From assembly GCF_018408855.1 (NCBI RefSeq), contig NZ_AP024326.1:434001-498000 (forward strand): a stretch of 64,000 nucleotides of DNA, read 5' to 3'. Positions 1 through 7,587 of the stretch are shown here, piece after piece. The translations under genes were made by a program, and so were the position numbers. Each line of letters begins with the position of its first letter. Position 1 is the first letter of the stretch. The notes beneath the pieces were generated by a model. It saw nothing but the letters and a program-made list of their open reading frames with translations, made no database searches and was not told where the DNA came from. The stretch comes from Caballeronia sp. NK8. GTDB taxonomy: Bacteria > Pseudomonadota > Gammaproteobacteria > Burkholderiales > Burkholderiaceae.

Positions 1-2
1 CC

Positions 3-110
3 CTGGAGGCATTCGAGCTTGCGGGCGACGATCAAGCCACGGGCTACCGCTTTCAGATTCTTGGCCAAGCCGATGCGGAGCCGTTCGCTCTGTTTTGGGT
101 CAACTGATCC
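3..110 (+). CDS. C-terminal end of an unidentified protein (partial)
   Basis: An open frame runs from the window edge to a TGA at 108-110 and gives about 35 residues ending in PFALFWVN. Composition and third-position GC look like local coding sequence, so it is probably the tail of a gene that begins before the window. No domain can be recognised from so short a piece. The 220 bases after it (111-333) hold no frame I can support. Confidence 0.35.
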
Positions 111-333
111 AGAAGATGAAGCGGGCATTGGCATAACGCACCTCAAAGCGGATGCCGACAACTTGTAGCTATGCTCGATAGCTTCGTTCTCACGGTGATT
201 CTCCGTTCCTTGAAGGACATGCGTTCCAGGGAAATGATAAAGCGCTCGTATCGACGTAGGGTCGGATCGTGCGTTCCTCATTAGGAACAGGTCAACCGCA
301 GACGTTCTCACCGAAACGACTCGGAAGCGTCGG

Positions 334-678
334 TCAGAGGGAAACTTCTGCGGTCAATGCATCCCAAGGCGCGGTCAGACGGCCCTCTTCACGCACGATC
401 AGACCCGCGTTCTCCAGAATCGCTACATCCTCGTAGACCCGTTTGTAGTCACGATTCAGGGCGAGCGCGAGTGCCTTCACGCTCTCTGCGCCTTCGCGGT
501 GAAGATGGCGCAACATCTCAAGGCGTTTCGGCGACAGCGCAGCCAGCATCTCCTCCAGCGACAAAAAGGTCACATGCCGCTCTTCAAACTTTTCGCCGGC
601 TTGCGCGCGGCTGAAGGCCGACGCGAATCGACGCCCCATATCACGAGCACCAGCCACATGCACATTAAGCTTGCTCAT
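334..678 (-). CDS. TumA-like antitoxin, HVO_A0114-type winged-helix DNA-binding protein
   Basis: A 114-residue protein with a MarR-like winged helix in its second half. The segment LSPKRLEMLRHL is followed by an HTH in which EGAESVKALALALNRDYKRV is the helix-turn-helix core and LENAGLIVREEGRL the wing. This is the form of the small DNA-binding partners of TumE-type toxins. Its ATG overlaps the stop of the upstream toxin gene by 4 bases (675-678), so the two are translationally coupled with the toxin first. The expected role, inferred from the family, is to neutralise the toxin and repress the operon. The partner gene and its typical order support the call more than the sequence alone. Confidence 0.75.
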   Translation of the reverse strand: MSKLNVHVAGARDMGRRFASAFSRAQAGEKFEERHVTFLSLEEMLAALSPKRLEMLRHLHREGAESVKALALALNRDYKRVYEDVAILENAGLIVREEGRLTAPWDALTAEVSL

Positions 679-992
679 GTTTCACCTCGCTCACGTTCAA
701 CATCATCCAGGAAATCAGCCACCATCTCCTCTACCGACGAGAAGGCATATGGCTGTTCACGGTCGCGATAGTGCCTATCGTTGCCCTTGCCGCGCTCGTT
801 GTCGTAGCCGATGATTCTTTGGCCATCTCGGTCATAGAAAAGGCTGTACTTCAGACCATGACGTCTTTCAGCATCGCTCTCGGGCAATCGCCAGATGCGC
901 ATTTCGAGTTGTTTCCGGACACCCGCCGGCCACACATGCTCAACGGCGACTGACCCTGATCGCGACACGCTCACAATGTGTCGGCATGCCAA
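675..992 (-). CDS. TumE-family toxin (DUF6516 type)
   Basis: A 105-residue protein whose core matches TumE-type toxins: an EMRIWRLPES strand, KYSLFYDRDGQRIIGYDNER, then GNDRHYRD and a C-terminal VEEMVADFLDDVER helix. Members are about 95-105 residues, so it is full length. The family start often lies nearer the EMRIW strand, so a GTG within the first 20 residues could be the true start. It is the first gene of a two-gene operon and overlaps its antitoxin by 4 bases. TumE toxins are described as plasmid-stabilising; the target is not evident from sequence. No inactivating change is visible. Confidence 0.75.
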   Translation of the reverse strand: MACRHIVSVSRSGSVAVEHVWPAGVRKQLEMRIWRLPESDAERRHGLKYSLFYDRDGQRIIGYDNERGKGNDRHYRDREQPYAFSSVEEMVADFLDDVERERGET

Positions 993-1577
993 GGCCCCGA
1001 GCGGCGCTTTCTCTTGTTTGACGAATTAGTTTGCCTCAGCGTTAGGCCTGGCAATCCGCTAGATTGAGTCGTTGGGAGACCTCGCTCGACAAAACGTAGG
1101 ACTGCACCCGCCTCTGACAATTCTAACTTGACATAAGTAACAAGATCGGTTTTTATATCGTTATCCTAATTACTGTCTGGGGCGGTAGCAACCCGAGTAT
1201 CGGCTCTGGCGCTCTTTCGGCGGGCGGCGACTGTCCGATACATCGGAAATGACCAATCCGTCCCGGTGCAGGTCAGGGCTAATTGGCAGAGTTGGTGGTA
1301 TTGACTGCTCCTTCGTAAACCTACGGGACGACCTTGCCGACTCAGCCTTTTGCGCCACCCGAGTTGTCGGAGATCGGAAAACTAGGCAGCTTACGCGCAA
1401 GCGTCGAGACACATCCGCGAGACGAAAGGAACACCATTATCGCAACGCTGCCTCCGCATGCGCGAGCGTTGTTCGAGACGCTTGCCGAACGTTTTTAAGA
1501 ACTCTTCTTGCCCGAAGCGGGCGCGGTTCTAACGCCCGTTACGTTGGGGTCGAAGAGGACGACGGAAGGCGACAGGG
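993..1577. other. 585-bp gap without a supported gene
   Basis: No frame here has credible coding features. The left part would carry the toxin-antitoxin promoter. The middle (about 1120-1170) is markedly AT-rich and holds one copy of a 27-bp direct repeat (1128-1154). The rest is GC-rich spacer. Confidence 0.5.
1128..1154 (+). repeat. Copy 1 of a 27-bp direct repeat
   Basis: It reads TTGACATAAGTAAC, then AAG, then ATCGGTTTTT, and matches 23 of 27 bases at 3634-3660 in the same orientation. The two copies bracket a 2.5-kb segment with the Sel1, ProQ and ParDE genes. Both sit in short AT-rich islands outside genes. A recombination or attachment site is a possibility, not shown. Confidence 0.5.
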
Positions 1578-2198
1578 CTACCGTAGCGCTTGAAGTCGGC
1601 GTAGGCACCGGGCGTCATCACCTCCGCGCCGATACATCTGGATGGCCTTCTGACGATTGAGCGTCGCTCCAGTGCTCGGCGCCCCCCACACTCCCTCCCA
1701 ATACAGCCCCAAGTTGTGTGCGGAAGCCTTGTGGCCCAAGTCAACCGCTCGTTCGTACAGCGTGCGTGCAAGATCCGCGTCAGCATCTATCCCCCTGCCG
1801 ATCCGTGCGCTGTCTGCGAGCGCCGCCGCCGCGATGCCGCGAAGCCGACCGTCGGCGGTGTCGTCCTTCATCACGTCTTCAAGGATCGCGTTGCCACTTG
1901 CGTAGTCCGTATCACCGCCGGTCGACGTGACGAGGGAGATGGCAAGTGCAACCCGCAACGACGCATGGCGATTCACGCCTACACGATCGAGAAGGCGACG
2001 TCCCAAGATTGGCGCGCCTGAGAGGGGGCTGGTCAAGAGCGCGTTCGCTACCGCGGCCAGTGATTCAAGCGAGAGAAAGCCGGTCTTGTTCGCGGCAATC
2101 ACGTGCTTGAAGAATTTCTCGACGTCCAGCATCGGGTCTGCGCTGCGAAGCTGTTGCCATTCCCGTTCAATCTGTCCTACCCAACTTTCCGTCTGCAT
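1578..2198 (-). CDS. Sel1/TPR-like repeat protein of unknown function
   Basis: A 206-residue, mostly helical, Ala/Leu-rich protein. The second half has a Sel1-like pattern: AAAALADSARIGRG, then DADADLARTLYERAVDLGHKAS and AHNLGLYWEG, where the A-x-LY-x-A-x-x-LG-x-x-A spacing is typical of a Sel1 repeat. Such proteins usually act as protein-binding scaffolds. No signal peptide or membrane segment is seen, so it is probably cytoplasmic. The ribosome-binding site is weak. It stands alone, divergent from the ProQ-domain gene, with about 150 bp of shared upstream sequence. The specific role is unknown. Confidence 0.65.
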   Translation of the reverse strand: MQTESWVGQIEREWQQLRSADPMLDVEKFFKHVIAANKTGFLSLESLAAVANALLTSPLSGAPILGRRLLDRVGVNRHASLRVALAISLVTSTGGDTDYASGNAILEDVMKDDTADGRLRGIAAAALADSARIGRGIDADADLARTLYERAVDLGHKASAHNLGLYWEGVWGAPSTGATLNRQKAIQMYRRGGDDARCLRRLQALR

Positions 2199-2351
2199 GG
2201 TGAGGTGTTTTCTGGTGAAGACTGCACCGTATTCTAGCTCACCGCATATACTCTGGTAGCGAGGCCGTTCGGTGAGGAAGTCATGCGGGCTGATGACGGC
2301 GATGCTCGAACGCGACTGTTAAAATGGGTCGACTGATTTCAGGCACGCACG

Positions 2352-2846
2352 ATGGGATTCGAACAGCTCGCTGCGCTCAAGACGCAGCTGAACCAAGGCG
2401 GGAACCGCAAAGAAGTTGCTTCACGGTTGACGTCATCTCCAGTGGACGCCACACGGGAAATCAAGCAGCCGCCGAAGCCTTCACGAACGTCTGCTGACGC
2501 AGCCGCGCGCGCAGTCACCACGCTGCAACGACATTTCCCGCACGCCTTTCCGCACAGACCCGCACCAAAGATTCCTCTCAAGGTTGGGATTCTCAAGGAC
2601 GTGCTTGCCCGAGCGGCGTCGCTTGGATTGAGCGAGCGAGACGCTCGTAACGGCGTGAAGCTCTGGTGCCGCGGCCAACGCTATTGGACCTGTCTCGTTG
2701 AAGGCGATATGCGCGTGGATCTTACCGGGGCAATCTCTGGCGTTGTCACCGCCGTCGAAGCAGAGTACGGCAAAAGTCAGGAGAAGACTCGGCTCACGCG
2801 CACGCGGGAGCAGATTGCGAAAAGTCGTAATGGTCAACCGCGTTGA
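2352..2846 (+). CDS. ProQ/FinO-domain RNA-binding protein
   Basis: A 164-residue protein with a Lys/Arg/Ser-rich N-terminus (1-55) and a ProQ/FinO RNA-chaperone domain at about 57-140. Visible signatures are LQRHFPHAFPH, the APKIPLKVGILKDV segment, the ARNGVKLWCRGQRYW helix-strand unit and RVDLTG. A basic tail follows. These proteins bind structured small RNAs and 3' ends; on plasmids, FinO relatives control conjugation through antisense RNA. No transfer genes are visible in the window, so a conjugation role is not supported here. It is convergent with nothing nearby and lies inside the direct-repeat-bracketed segment. Confidence 0.85.
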   Translation: MGFEQLAALKTQLNQGGNRKEVASRLTSSPVDATREIKQPPKPSRTSADAAARAVTTLQRHFPHAFPHRPAPKIPLKVGILKDVLARAASLGLSERDARNGVKLWCRGQRYWTCLVEGDMRVDLTGAISGVVTAVEAEYGKSQEKTRLTRTREQIAKSRNGQPR

Positions 2847-2975
2847 CCGGCAAACCACACTTCAATTGCAGACTTGACTGGACATAAATTTGTCCCCGTT
2901 TTCGGTCGGGCCGCGAGAGCTTGTGCGAGCAGGGGTTTGCCAGGCAGGGGATTGTTGCAGACAAGGGCGGAAGCG

Positions 2976-2994
2976 AGTAGGATTAAATCCTACT
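2976..2994. promoter_or_regulatory. Perfect 19-bp palindrome, probable ParD operator
   Basis: AGTAGGATT, one central A, then AATCCTACT: 9-bp arms without mismatch, ending 14 bases before the parD ATG. ParD-type antitoxins bind such palindromes over their own promoter, so autoregulation is likely. Confidence 0.75.
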
Positions 2995-3008
2995 GACTGG
3001 AGGGTGCC

Positions 3009-3278
3009 ATGAGAACGACGCAGCAGATGAGCATCACTTTACCCAACGAGATGGCCGAGTTCGTCCGCACAAAAGTCGCAAGCGGCGACTACGCGTCTGA
3101 CAGCGAAGTGCTGAGAGACGCGCTTCGCGCGCTCCGCGAGCGTGACCGTGCCGTCGAAGCGTGGTTGCGAAACGAAGTCTTTCCTGCAGCGCAAGCCCTT
3201 CGGAACGATCCATGCCGTGCACTGTCAGCCGATCAGGTACGTGCTGAGCTGAAAAAGTCTCGCACACGCCACGAATGA
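3009..3278 (+). CDS. parD: ParD-family antitoxin
   Basis: An 89-residue ribbon-helix-helix antitoxin. The N-terminal strand MSITLPNEM is followed by helices around FVRTKVASGDYASDSEVLRD and ALRALRERD, the standard ParD fold; the C-terminal half (AVEAWLRNEV to the end) is the toxin-wrapping tail. The ATG at 3009 is preceded by a strong GGAGG. The stop overlaps the parE start by 4 bases, giving the usual antitoxin-first operon. A perfect palindrome directly upstream fits autorepression. Length is normal and nothing looks damaged. Confidence 0.9.
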   Translation: MRTTQQMSITLPNEMAEFVRTKVASGDYASDSEVLRDALRALRERDRAVEAWLRNEVFPAAQALRNDPCRALSADQVRAELKKSRTRHE

Positions 3279-3589
3279 ACTGGCACGTCCAGTTTGCGCC
3301 CGAAGCGCTCGATCAGTTGCGGAGACTTGAGAAGCGAATCGCCAACGCTGGCGCTCCGCTCACGGCAGAACGCTACGTTGATTCGATCGTCGATTTCTGC
3401 ATGAAACTTCAGACATTCCCGGCACGTGGTGTCGCACGCGATGATTTGCTGCCCGGACTTCGAGTCACTCATTTCCGCAAGCGAGCCATCATCGCCTATA
3501 CGTTGGATCCGGAGGTTGTCTCGATAGTTGGTGTCTTCTACGGGGGCCAAGATTACGAAGCAGCGCTTATCCCTGATGAGGACCAGTGA
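3275..3589 (+). CDS. parE: ParE-family toxin
   Basis: A 104-residue RelE/ParE-superfamily toxin. It begins with the typical strand-helix WHVQFAPEALDQLRRLEKRI; the middle has FCMKLQTFPARGVARDDLLP and GLRVTHFRKRAIIAYTLD, and it ends with VVSIVGVFYGGQDYEAAL, the usual C-terminal strand of ParE. ParE toxins poison DNA gyrase; that target is family knowledge. Coupled by a 4-base overlap to parD. Full length and apparently intact. Confidence 0.9.
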   Translation: MNWHVQFAPEALDQLRRLEKRIANAGAPLTAERYVDSIVDFCMKLQTFPARGVARDDLLPGLRVTHFRKRAIIAYTLDPEVVSIVGVFYGGQDYEAALIPDEDQ

Positions 3590-3633
3590 AGCAACGTGCG
3601 ACGGCGACTCACAGCAACGGACCTATTGTTCGT

Positions 3634-3660
3634 TTGACACAACTAACATTATCGGTTTTT
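3634..3660 (+). repeat. Copy 2 of the 27-bp direct repeat
   Basis: It reads TTGACACAACTAAC, then ATT, then ATCGGTTTTT; 23 of 27 bases equal the copy at 1128-1154. It lies just after parE, in an AT-rich spacer between parE and the convergent RES gene. Confidence 0.5.
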
Positions 3661-3705
3661 TAGTAAATGACTAACTCGTACCTTGCTTCGCTAGCCTTTC
3701 CCATT

Positions 3706-4356
3706 CTAAAGTGTCGGCGTGACGGTGGCGCCCATTTCGGCCAGCAACTCGACGATCAGATGCTCGTAGTGCTCGATGTGCCGGGTCCGCTTCAAATCGA
3801 CGATCGGCGCTGACACCCGGTCGCCGAATAGCATCACAGCCATTGACTGGTTGTCCTGCTTTGACATCCACATCAGCCCTTGCGCATCGGGCATGTTCTG
3901 CCATACCCATAGCGCCCATTCACGCGTGCGTGGATAGTCGGTCTTGTCGCCATCGAACAGATCCGATGACGCCAGGCCCGGTCCACGCAATCCCGTCGCG
4001 GTCAGATTGGCCAGTTTCAGGTCGGCTAACCCGATCTGGCTTAGATGCAAAGACGAAGCAAGATCCCGCTCGAGGTCGTGCTGATAACCGGCAGACGGCG
4101 TTGGCACGTCATGCAGAACCACTTCCATGATCGCCCCTCGCTCAGATGCGGCGGCGTAGATTGTCGGGATGACCTGCCCGTTGTCCGGTCGATGTAGAGG
4201 ACTGAAACGAGCGTTGCCCAGACCGGAATCGTTGAAAGCGTCCGGCGCGTAGTTGCCTGTCGCCGAGTCGAGCGGATGAACACGGAACCACGTACCAGAA
4301 GAAACCTTGCCGAGCGTGAGCGCAGACGCAGGCGGCGGAAACACCAGACTACCCAT
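3706..4356 (-). CDS. RES-domain NAD+-degrading toxin (first RES/Xre locus)
   Basis: A 216-residue RES-family toxin. The diagnostic Arg, Tyr and Glu are present in ARFSPLHRPDNG, VIPTIYAAASERG and AIMEVVLHD, about residues 48-75. The C-terminal half contains the usual TREWALWVW and a QSMAVMLFGDRV strand. RES toxins phosphorolyse or hydrolyse NAD+ and stop growth (family knowledge). The ATG at 4356 is preferred over an upstream TTG because a G-rich Shine-Dalgarno (GGGGGCGG) lies 5-12 bases before it. It overlaps the end of the antitoxin gene by 8 bases, so the antitoxin is made first. The gene looks intact. Confidence 0.88.
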   Translation of the reverse strand: MGSLVFPPPASALTLGKVSSGTWFRVHPLDSATGNYAPDAFNDSGLGNARFSPLHRPDNGQVIPTIYAAASERGAIMEVVLHDVPTPSAGYQHDLERDLASSLHLSQIGLADLKLANLTATGLRGPGLASSDLFDGDKTDYPRTREWALWVWQNMPDAQGLMWMSKQDNQSMAVMLFGDRVSAPIVDLKRTRHIEHYEHLIVELLAEMGATVTPTL

Positions 4357-5038
4357 GCACCGCCCCCACAACGTGGTCCTTCGCCGCTTCGATCACCGCT
4401 TGCGGATTCGTTGCGAGCACCTCACGCGGGCGCTTGCCGCGCAGCATACTGTTCGTCGACTCGAACCAAGAAGCGATTCGAAACGGCCGGTAGCCCGCAA
4501 AAATTCTGAGGATCTCCGCAACTTCGGGGATCGGGTTGCCGAGCTCGTCAAAGGCATACTTGGGATAAAGCGTCTGGCCTGCGCGTTCAATCGAAAAAAT
4601 CTTGCCCTCCCTCTTCCACCGGCTCGTCACTGCATGCTGATTCGTCGCGTCAGGATTTTGACGCTCGCCGACCCTTTGTGCAGTCAACCACGTCGTCCCG
4701 TTGAGTACCGCTTTCACCGACTTCGCTTCCAATTCTGCCCGCGAGTCAGTCAAGAGCGTGACCGGAGACGCGTCGATAAGCCCCTGCAACACAAGCCCTT
4801 CCTGCTCACTGACGCTTAGGCGGACCTGGCGTGTCATCTCAACCTTCGCTGCCGGCGTGAAATCCGCTGTCTGGATCTTGTCGATTAGCATTGTCGCAGC
4901 CGCGCGAGTGGCGTCGAGCGCCATCACGTAGCGACCGACATCGCTGGCGACCGCCTGGGTGGTATTCCCCAGCGGCGATAGCGACGCAATGTGCGCGGCG
5001 GCCGCACCCTTCCGATCCGCCGATTGCGCTTTGGCCAT
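4349..5038 (-). CDS. Xre/MbcA/ParS-type antitoxin of the first RES locus
   Basis: A 229-residue antitoxin. The C-terminal third (about 165-220) is the MbcA/ParS/Xre toxin-binding domain: IPEVAEILRIFAGYRPFRIA, a Trp-Phe pair, then LRGKRPREVLATNP and AVIEAAKDHV. Before it lies a segment with WKREGKIFSIERAGQTLYPK, seen in front of this domain in some RES antitoxins. It is clearly longer than the usual 120-160 residues; the first 100 residues (helical, from MAKAQSAD) have no domain I recognise. The ATG at 5038 is chosen because GAGGA lies 6 bases upstream. A strong inverted repeat in front suggests autoregulation. Confidence 0.82.
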   Translation of the reverse strand: MAKAQSADRKGAAAAHIASLSPLGNTTQAVASDVGRYVMALDATRAAATMLIDKIQTADFTPAAKVEMTRQVRLSVSEQEGLVLQGLIDASPVTLLTDSRAELEAKSVKAVLNGTTWLTAQRVGERQNPDATNQHAVTSRWKREGKIFSIERAGQTLYPKYAFDELGNPIPEVAEILRIFAGYRPFRIASWFESTNSMLRGKRPREVLATNPQAVIEAAKDHVVGAVHG

Positions 5039-5059
5039 GTTCGTCCTCAAATTAGGATT

Positions 5060-5084
5060 GTGATGATTTCTATATTTATCACAC
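5060..5084. promoter_or_regulatory. Inverted repeat in the RES/Xre promoter
   Basis: TGTGAT and ATCACA form perfect 6-bp arms around 13 bases of AT-rich sequence. On the minus strand this overlaps a likely -10 region downstream of a TTGCAA -35. It lies 22 bp before the antitoxin start, where an autoregulatory operator is expected. Confidence 0.55.
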
Positions 5085-5208
5085 TTCTCACATTGCAAGT
5101 GATCGCGGCATGAAGCGCTGGAATCTTTCGATCGTTCGTCGCCGAAGCAAACGTTTCGCGTGAAACTAATGACGTTTCGACCCTAAATCGCAAATGGCGG
5201 CGTAACGC

Positions 5209-5400
5209 GTGGTGCTGAAGTACTCGCGCTACCAGGCGTCGACGCGCCTCATGACCCGCCTGATCGACGCGGGAGATCCGCTCGACGAACGCGCGCAGCG
5301 CGGCGAAGTGATTGCGCGTGTACGCGGCGCGGGTTGTGACGATCTGCGGTTTGGTTGGCCATGGGCCGCGGCTTCTTTTTTGTTCGATGGGAGGCCGTTT
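5209..5400 (-). pseudogene. Remnant of a plasmid/phage-type integrase (N-terminal part)
   Basis: On the minus strand a short stretch reads AYTRNHFAALRAFVERI. This closely resembles the beginning of the large DUF3701-type tyrosine integrases common in Burkholderiaceae. The similarity fades at once and no catalytic domain follows, so this is at most a decayed N-terminus. The rest of 5085-5619 holds no gene I can support. The identification comes from memory of the family and rests on about 17 residues. Confidence 0.4.
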
Positions 5401-5619
5401 AGACAGAATGTAGGTGCCTACCCCAATTCGCCCATTAAACCCAATGGTGATCATACGAATTATCACCATTGAATTGTGGTAGGGGTTTCGTAGCCCACGC
5501 TTCAAATCGTTCTATATAGTAGGCGCGCGCTCGGCTGGCACGCTGGCGCCCACGACGCGGCATCTAACTTGCGCTGACCGCAGGACACCTGCATGCCGCA
5601 GGCAAACCGGAGAGCGACT

Positions 5620-5814
5620 ATGAATGAAGATCAGGTTAAGGGCGTCGGCGAGAAGGTCAAAGGCAAGATCAATGAGGGCGTTGGCAAAGTGACGAACGAC
5701 CCCGTGCAGGAAGCAAAGGGCGACGCGCAGCAGGTCGAGGGCGAAGCGCGTAAGAACGTCGGTGACGCCAAGGAGGACTTGAAGGACGCCACGGACGATA
5801 CGGCGAAGCCGTAA
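5620..5814 (+). CDS. CsbD-family small stress protein
   Basis: A 64-residue hydrophilic protein beginning MNEDQVKGVGEKVKGKINEG, the classic CsbD start, followed by KVTNDPVQEAKG and QVEGEARKNVGDAKEDLKDA. CsbD proteins are small, soluble and induced by general stress; their molecular role is not established. The ATG at 5620 has GGAGAG 7 bases upstream and is preferred over an ATG 27 bases earlier. It appears monocistronic, with a hairpin terminator about 55 bp downstream. Confidence 0.9.
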   Translation: MNEDQVKGVGEKVKGKINEGVGKVTNDPVQEAKGDAQQVEGEARKNVGDAKEDLKDATDDTAKP

Positions 5815-5870
5815 TTGCGATCGCGCGCAGGTTGCCAATCTGGCTCGACACTTTAGTCCGCAGCATTCAC

Positions 5871-5893
5871 CGCCCGCGTTGAGCGGGCGTTTT
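5871..5893 (+). terminator. Rho-independent terminator after csbD-like gene
   Basis: CGCCCGC, a 5-base loop GTTGA, then GCGGGCG followed by TTTT. The arms are perfect 7-bp GC-rich and sit directly after the CsbD gene on the same strand. Confidence 0.8.
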
Positions 5894-5910
5894 GCTCCCG
5901 GTAAAACAGC

Positions 5911-6108
5911 GCGATCTTCCTTGCTCAGGAATTAGACGCGTTGTCGGAGCTTCTTGAACGGCCCCGCCAGTGGATTATCAAGAAGGCACTGGTTCAGTTT
6001 CTTGCGCGCGAGGCAGAGAAGCGACGCCTGATTCAGGAGGGTCTTGATGACGTCACCGCGGGCCGTCCGCTTTCGATGGAGCAAGGGAGACTCGACAAGA
6101 CCCGTTGA
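5911..6108 (+). pseudogene. Remnant of a CopG/ribbon-helix-helix antitoxin
   Basis: The plus-strand frame ending at TGA 6106-6108 reads FLAQELDALSELLERPRQWI, then IKKALVQFLAREAEKRRL and QEGLDDVTAGRPLS. That is the helical body and linker of a CopG-type antitoxin (family form: LDALAxxxxRxRSxLIxxAL). The N-terminal DNA-binding strand is missing, no start codon precedes it in frame, and a stop lies just upstream. No toxin partner follows. I read it as a dead antitoxin fragment. Confidence 0.5.
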
Positions 6109-6235
6109 AAGAGGCCGTTGCGCTGCCTGGCCGGCGGTGCCCCTAACATTCTGCCGCCGGAGCTCTTTCGCCCTCTTACCTTGTGCCTCTCGACGCTCTA
6201 CGCGTGCCCCCGTTCCGCCTCTGAACAACGTTAAC

Positions 6236-6577
6236 CTAACGAAGGCTCGAATGGCGAGATTGCTCGTTGAGGGGTTCGGGCGGACGCGCGAGGTCGGTTG
6301 AGTCGTCGTCGATCTTCGCGAGTCTGTTGAGCAAGTCGGTTACCGCGGAGAACTGGTGATGCATAAGATGACGGCAGCGCGAAAGTTGCTCAAGCCGCCT
6401 GCGCCAATAAAGAAGCGGGAGCGCTGAATTGGGCTCCTGTAAGACCGCTTCGATAGCGAGCCGTATATGGGAGATATCGGCGTCGATCATTCGGAGTTGA
6501 AAAGCGCCAAGGATGTTGGTGTCACGGGTGTCCACCTCTCCATAACGGCAGGCGACTACTATTGCTGAAGCATGCAT
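6236..6577 (-). CDS. Hypothetical protein, 113 aa
   Basis: The second half has a coherent helical pattern, MIDADISHIRLAIEAVLQEP followed by SALPLLYWRRRLEQLSRC and HHQFSAVTDLLNRL. This resembles a small conserved protein of unknown function that recurs in Burkholderiaceae genomes (from memory). The true start could be the internal Met at residue 30, which begins the conserved-looking part. No motif allows a functional call. It stands alone between the antitoxin remnant and the next plus-strand gene. Confidence 0.5.
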   Translation of the reverse strand: MHASAIVVACRYGEVDTRDTNILGAFQLRMIDADISHIRLAIEAVLQEPNSALPLLYWRRRLEQLSRCRHLMHHQFSAVTDLLNRLAKIDDDSTDLARPPEPLNEQSRHSSLR

Positions 6578-6807
6578 TTAAGTAGCGTCCTCGCAAGCAG
6601 CAACGCATGCAACTGCGGAGCGACCCTCTTTCGCCCTGGCAGGCTTGACTTCGAACACCATTGGATATGCTTTCACGGCGGAAGGTGCACACAGGGCTAA
6701 AAAACTGTGCAGCGATGCCGTTATCCACCGGTAGGGTCGGCATCAGCCATCAATCGATCCCACTACAAATACGTACCGCACAAAGCAATGACGGGGGAAC
6801 CAAGGCC

Positions 6808-7200
6808 ATGTTGAAGCCAAAAATAAATGTTTTTATCGCTGGCGATGCTTTATTGGCGGCCAAGAAGAAAGTGGTCGACCAGTGCGTTGAGAACGCTAAG
6901 GCTGAAGGCTCGAGCCTGGCCGCGGCCGAGAAAAAGGGGGCGAGGCTGTTTTATGCCTTCGCCAAGACGTGCTACGGGTTCTCTGAGGCGACTACAGCCC
7001 AATACCTGCGGGCGTATGAGCGCTTCGTCGATTCCAGGCACCGCGCCGAGATGGAGGCGCTTTTCAGTGCGAGCGAACTCGCGGTTCTCGCTGCCTACTC
7101 GGACGACGAACTGACGGAGATCGTGTCGGCGAAGGCAGCAAACCCCCGTCTTACTCGCGACGGAATCAGACAGCTACTGAAGAGCCGCCAGGCAGCCTGA
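6808..7200 (+). CDS. Hypothetical protein, 130 aa
   Basis: Begins MLKPKINVFIAGDALLAAKK at an ATG with GGGGGAA about 9 bases upstream, preferred over an upstream ATG that would add 49 low-quality residues. The body is helical and alternates charged and Ala-rich segments (AEKKGARLFYAFAKTCYGFS, AQYLRAYERFVDSRHRAEME, ELTEIVSAKAANPRLTRDGI). The last part resembles a short helix-turn-helix-like or coiled segment but matches no family I know. It opens a stretch of small plus-strand genes up to 8738 that may be one transcription unit. Confidence 0.6.
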   Translation: MLKPKINVFIAGDALLAAKKKVVDQCVENAKAEGSSLAAAEKKGARLFYAFAKTCYGFSEATTAQYLRAYERFVDSRHRAEMEALFSASELAVLAAYSDDELTEIVSAKAANPRLTRDGIRQLLKSRQAA

Positions 7201-7347
7201 ACGGGCACTTCGGCACCGACACCGCGCAGGGCGATCACCCACGAGCAGTTCCGCGACAATCGACGATTCGCGTGAGTAAAGTTCAAGGCGGCCACTTTCG
7301 GCGCGTTCTAGTTCGACATAAATCGTTGCGCCATCAAGTTCGGACAT
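7174..7347 (-). pseudogene. Inverted N-terminal fragment related to the 7830 gene
   Basis: The minus strand from ATG 7347 reads ATIYVELERAESGRLELYSR. This aligns with residues 7-26 of the 167-residue gene at 7830 (ALLWVDAVAGGGRVEIYSRE): aromatic-Val, then Gly-Arg-(Leu/Val)-Glu-(Leu/Ile)-Tyr-Ser-Arg-Glu. The frame then degenerates and stops after 57 codons. With the neighbouring plus-strand fragment it looks like a broken, partly inverted paralogue. Confidence 0.35.
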
Positions 7348-7444
7348 GTGTTTCCCCGAACGTTCGCGCGAAAAACACGGAAACGTGCAGGCTGCGTTGG
7401 CTGCGGAACTGGCCAACGAGTTAAAAGCCGAAGTAACGCACTAG
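7346..7444 (+). pseudogene. C-terminal fragment related to the 7830 gene
   Basis: The plus-strand frame ending at TAG 7442-7444 contains REKHGNVQAALAAELANE. This matches the extreme C-terminus of the protein encoded at 7830-8333 (REKHASLQAALADELAKA). Only this tail is recognisable; it abuts the inverted N-terminal fragment at about 7347, so the junction marks a rearrangement of an old duplicate. Confidence 0.4.
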
Positions 7445-7587
7445 CACGGTGTCGCCCAGCCCTCTGCCAAAGCCGTTGCCCTAACGCTGAGACGAGAAAA
7501 TGAGATGACGTCGTCGAGGCCTGGGCGACAAGACCCGACGAAGAGGAATATCATCCGGAATTGATAGAGCAACGGCAGCTAGCAGGG

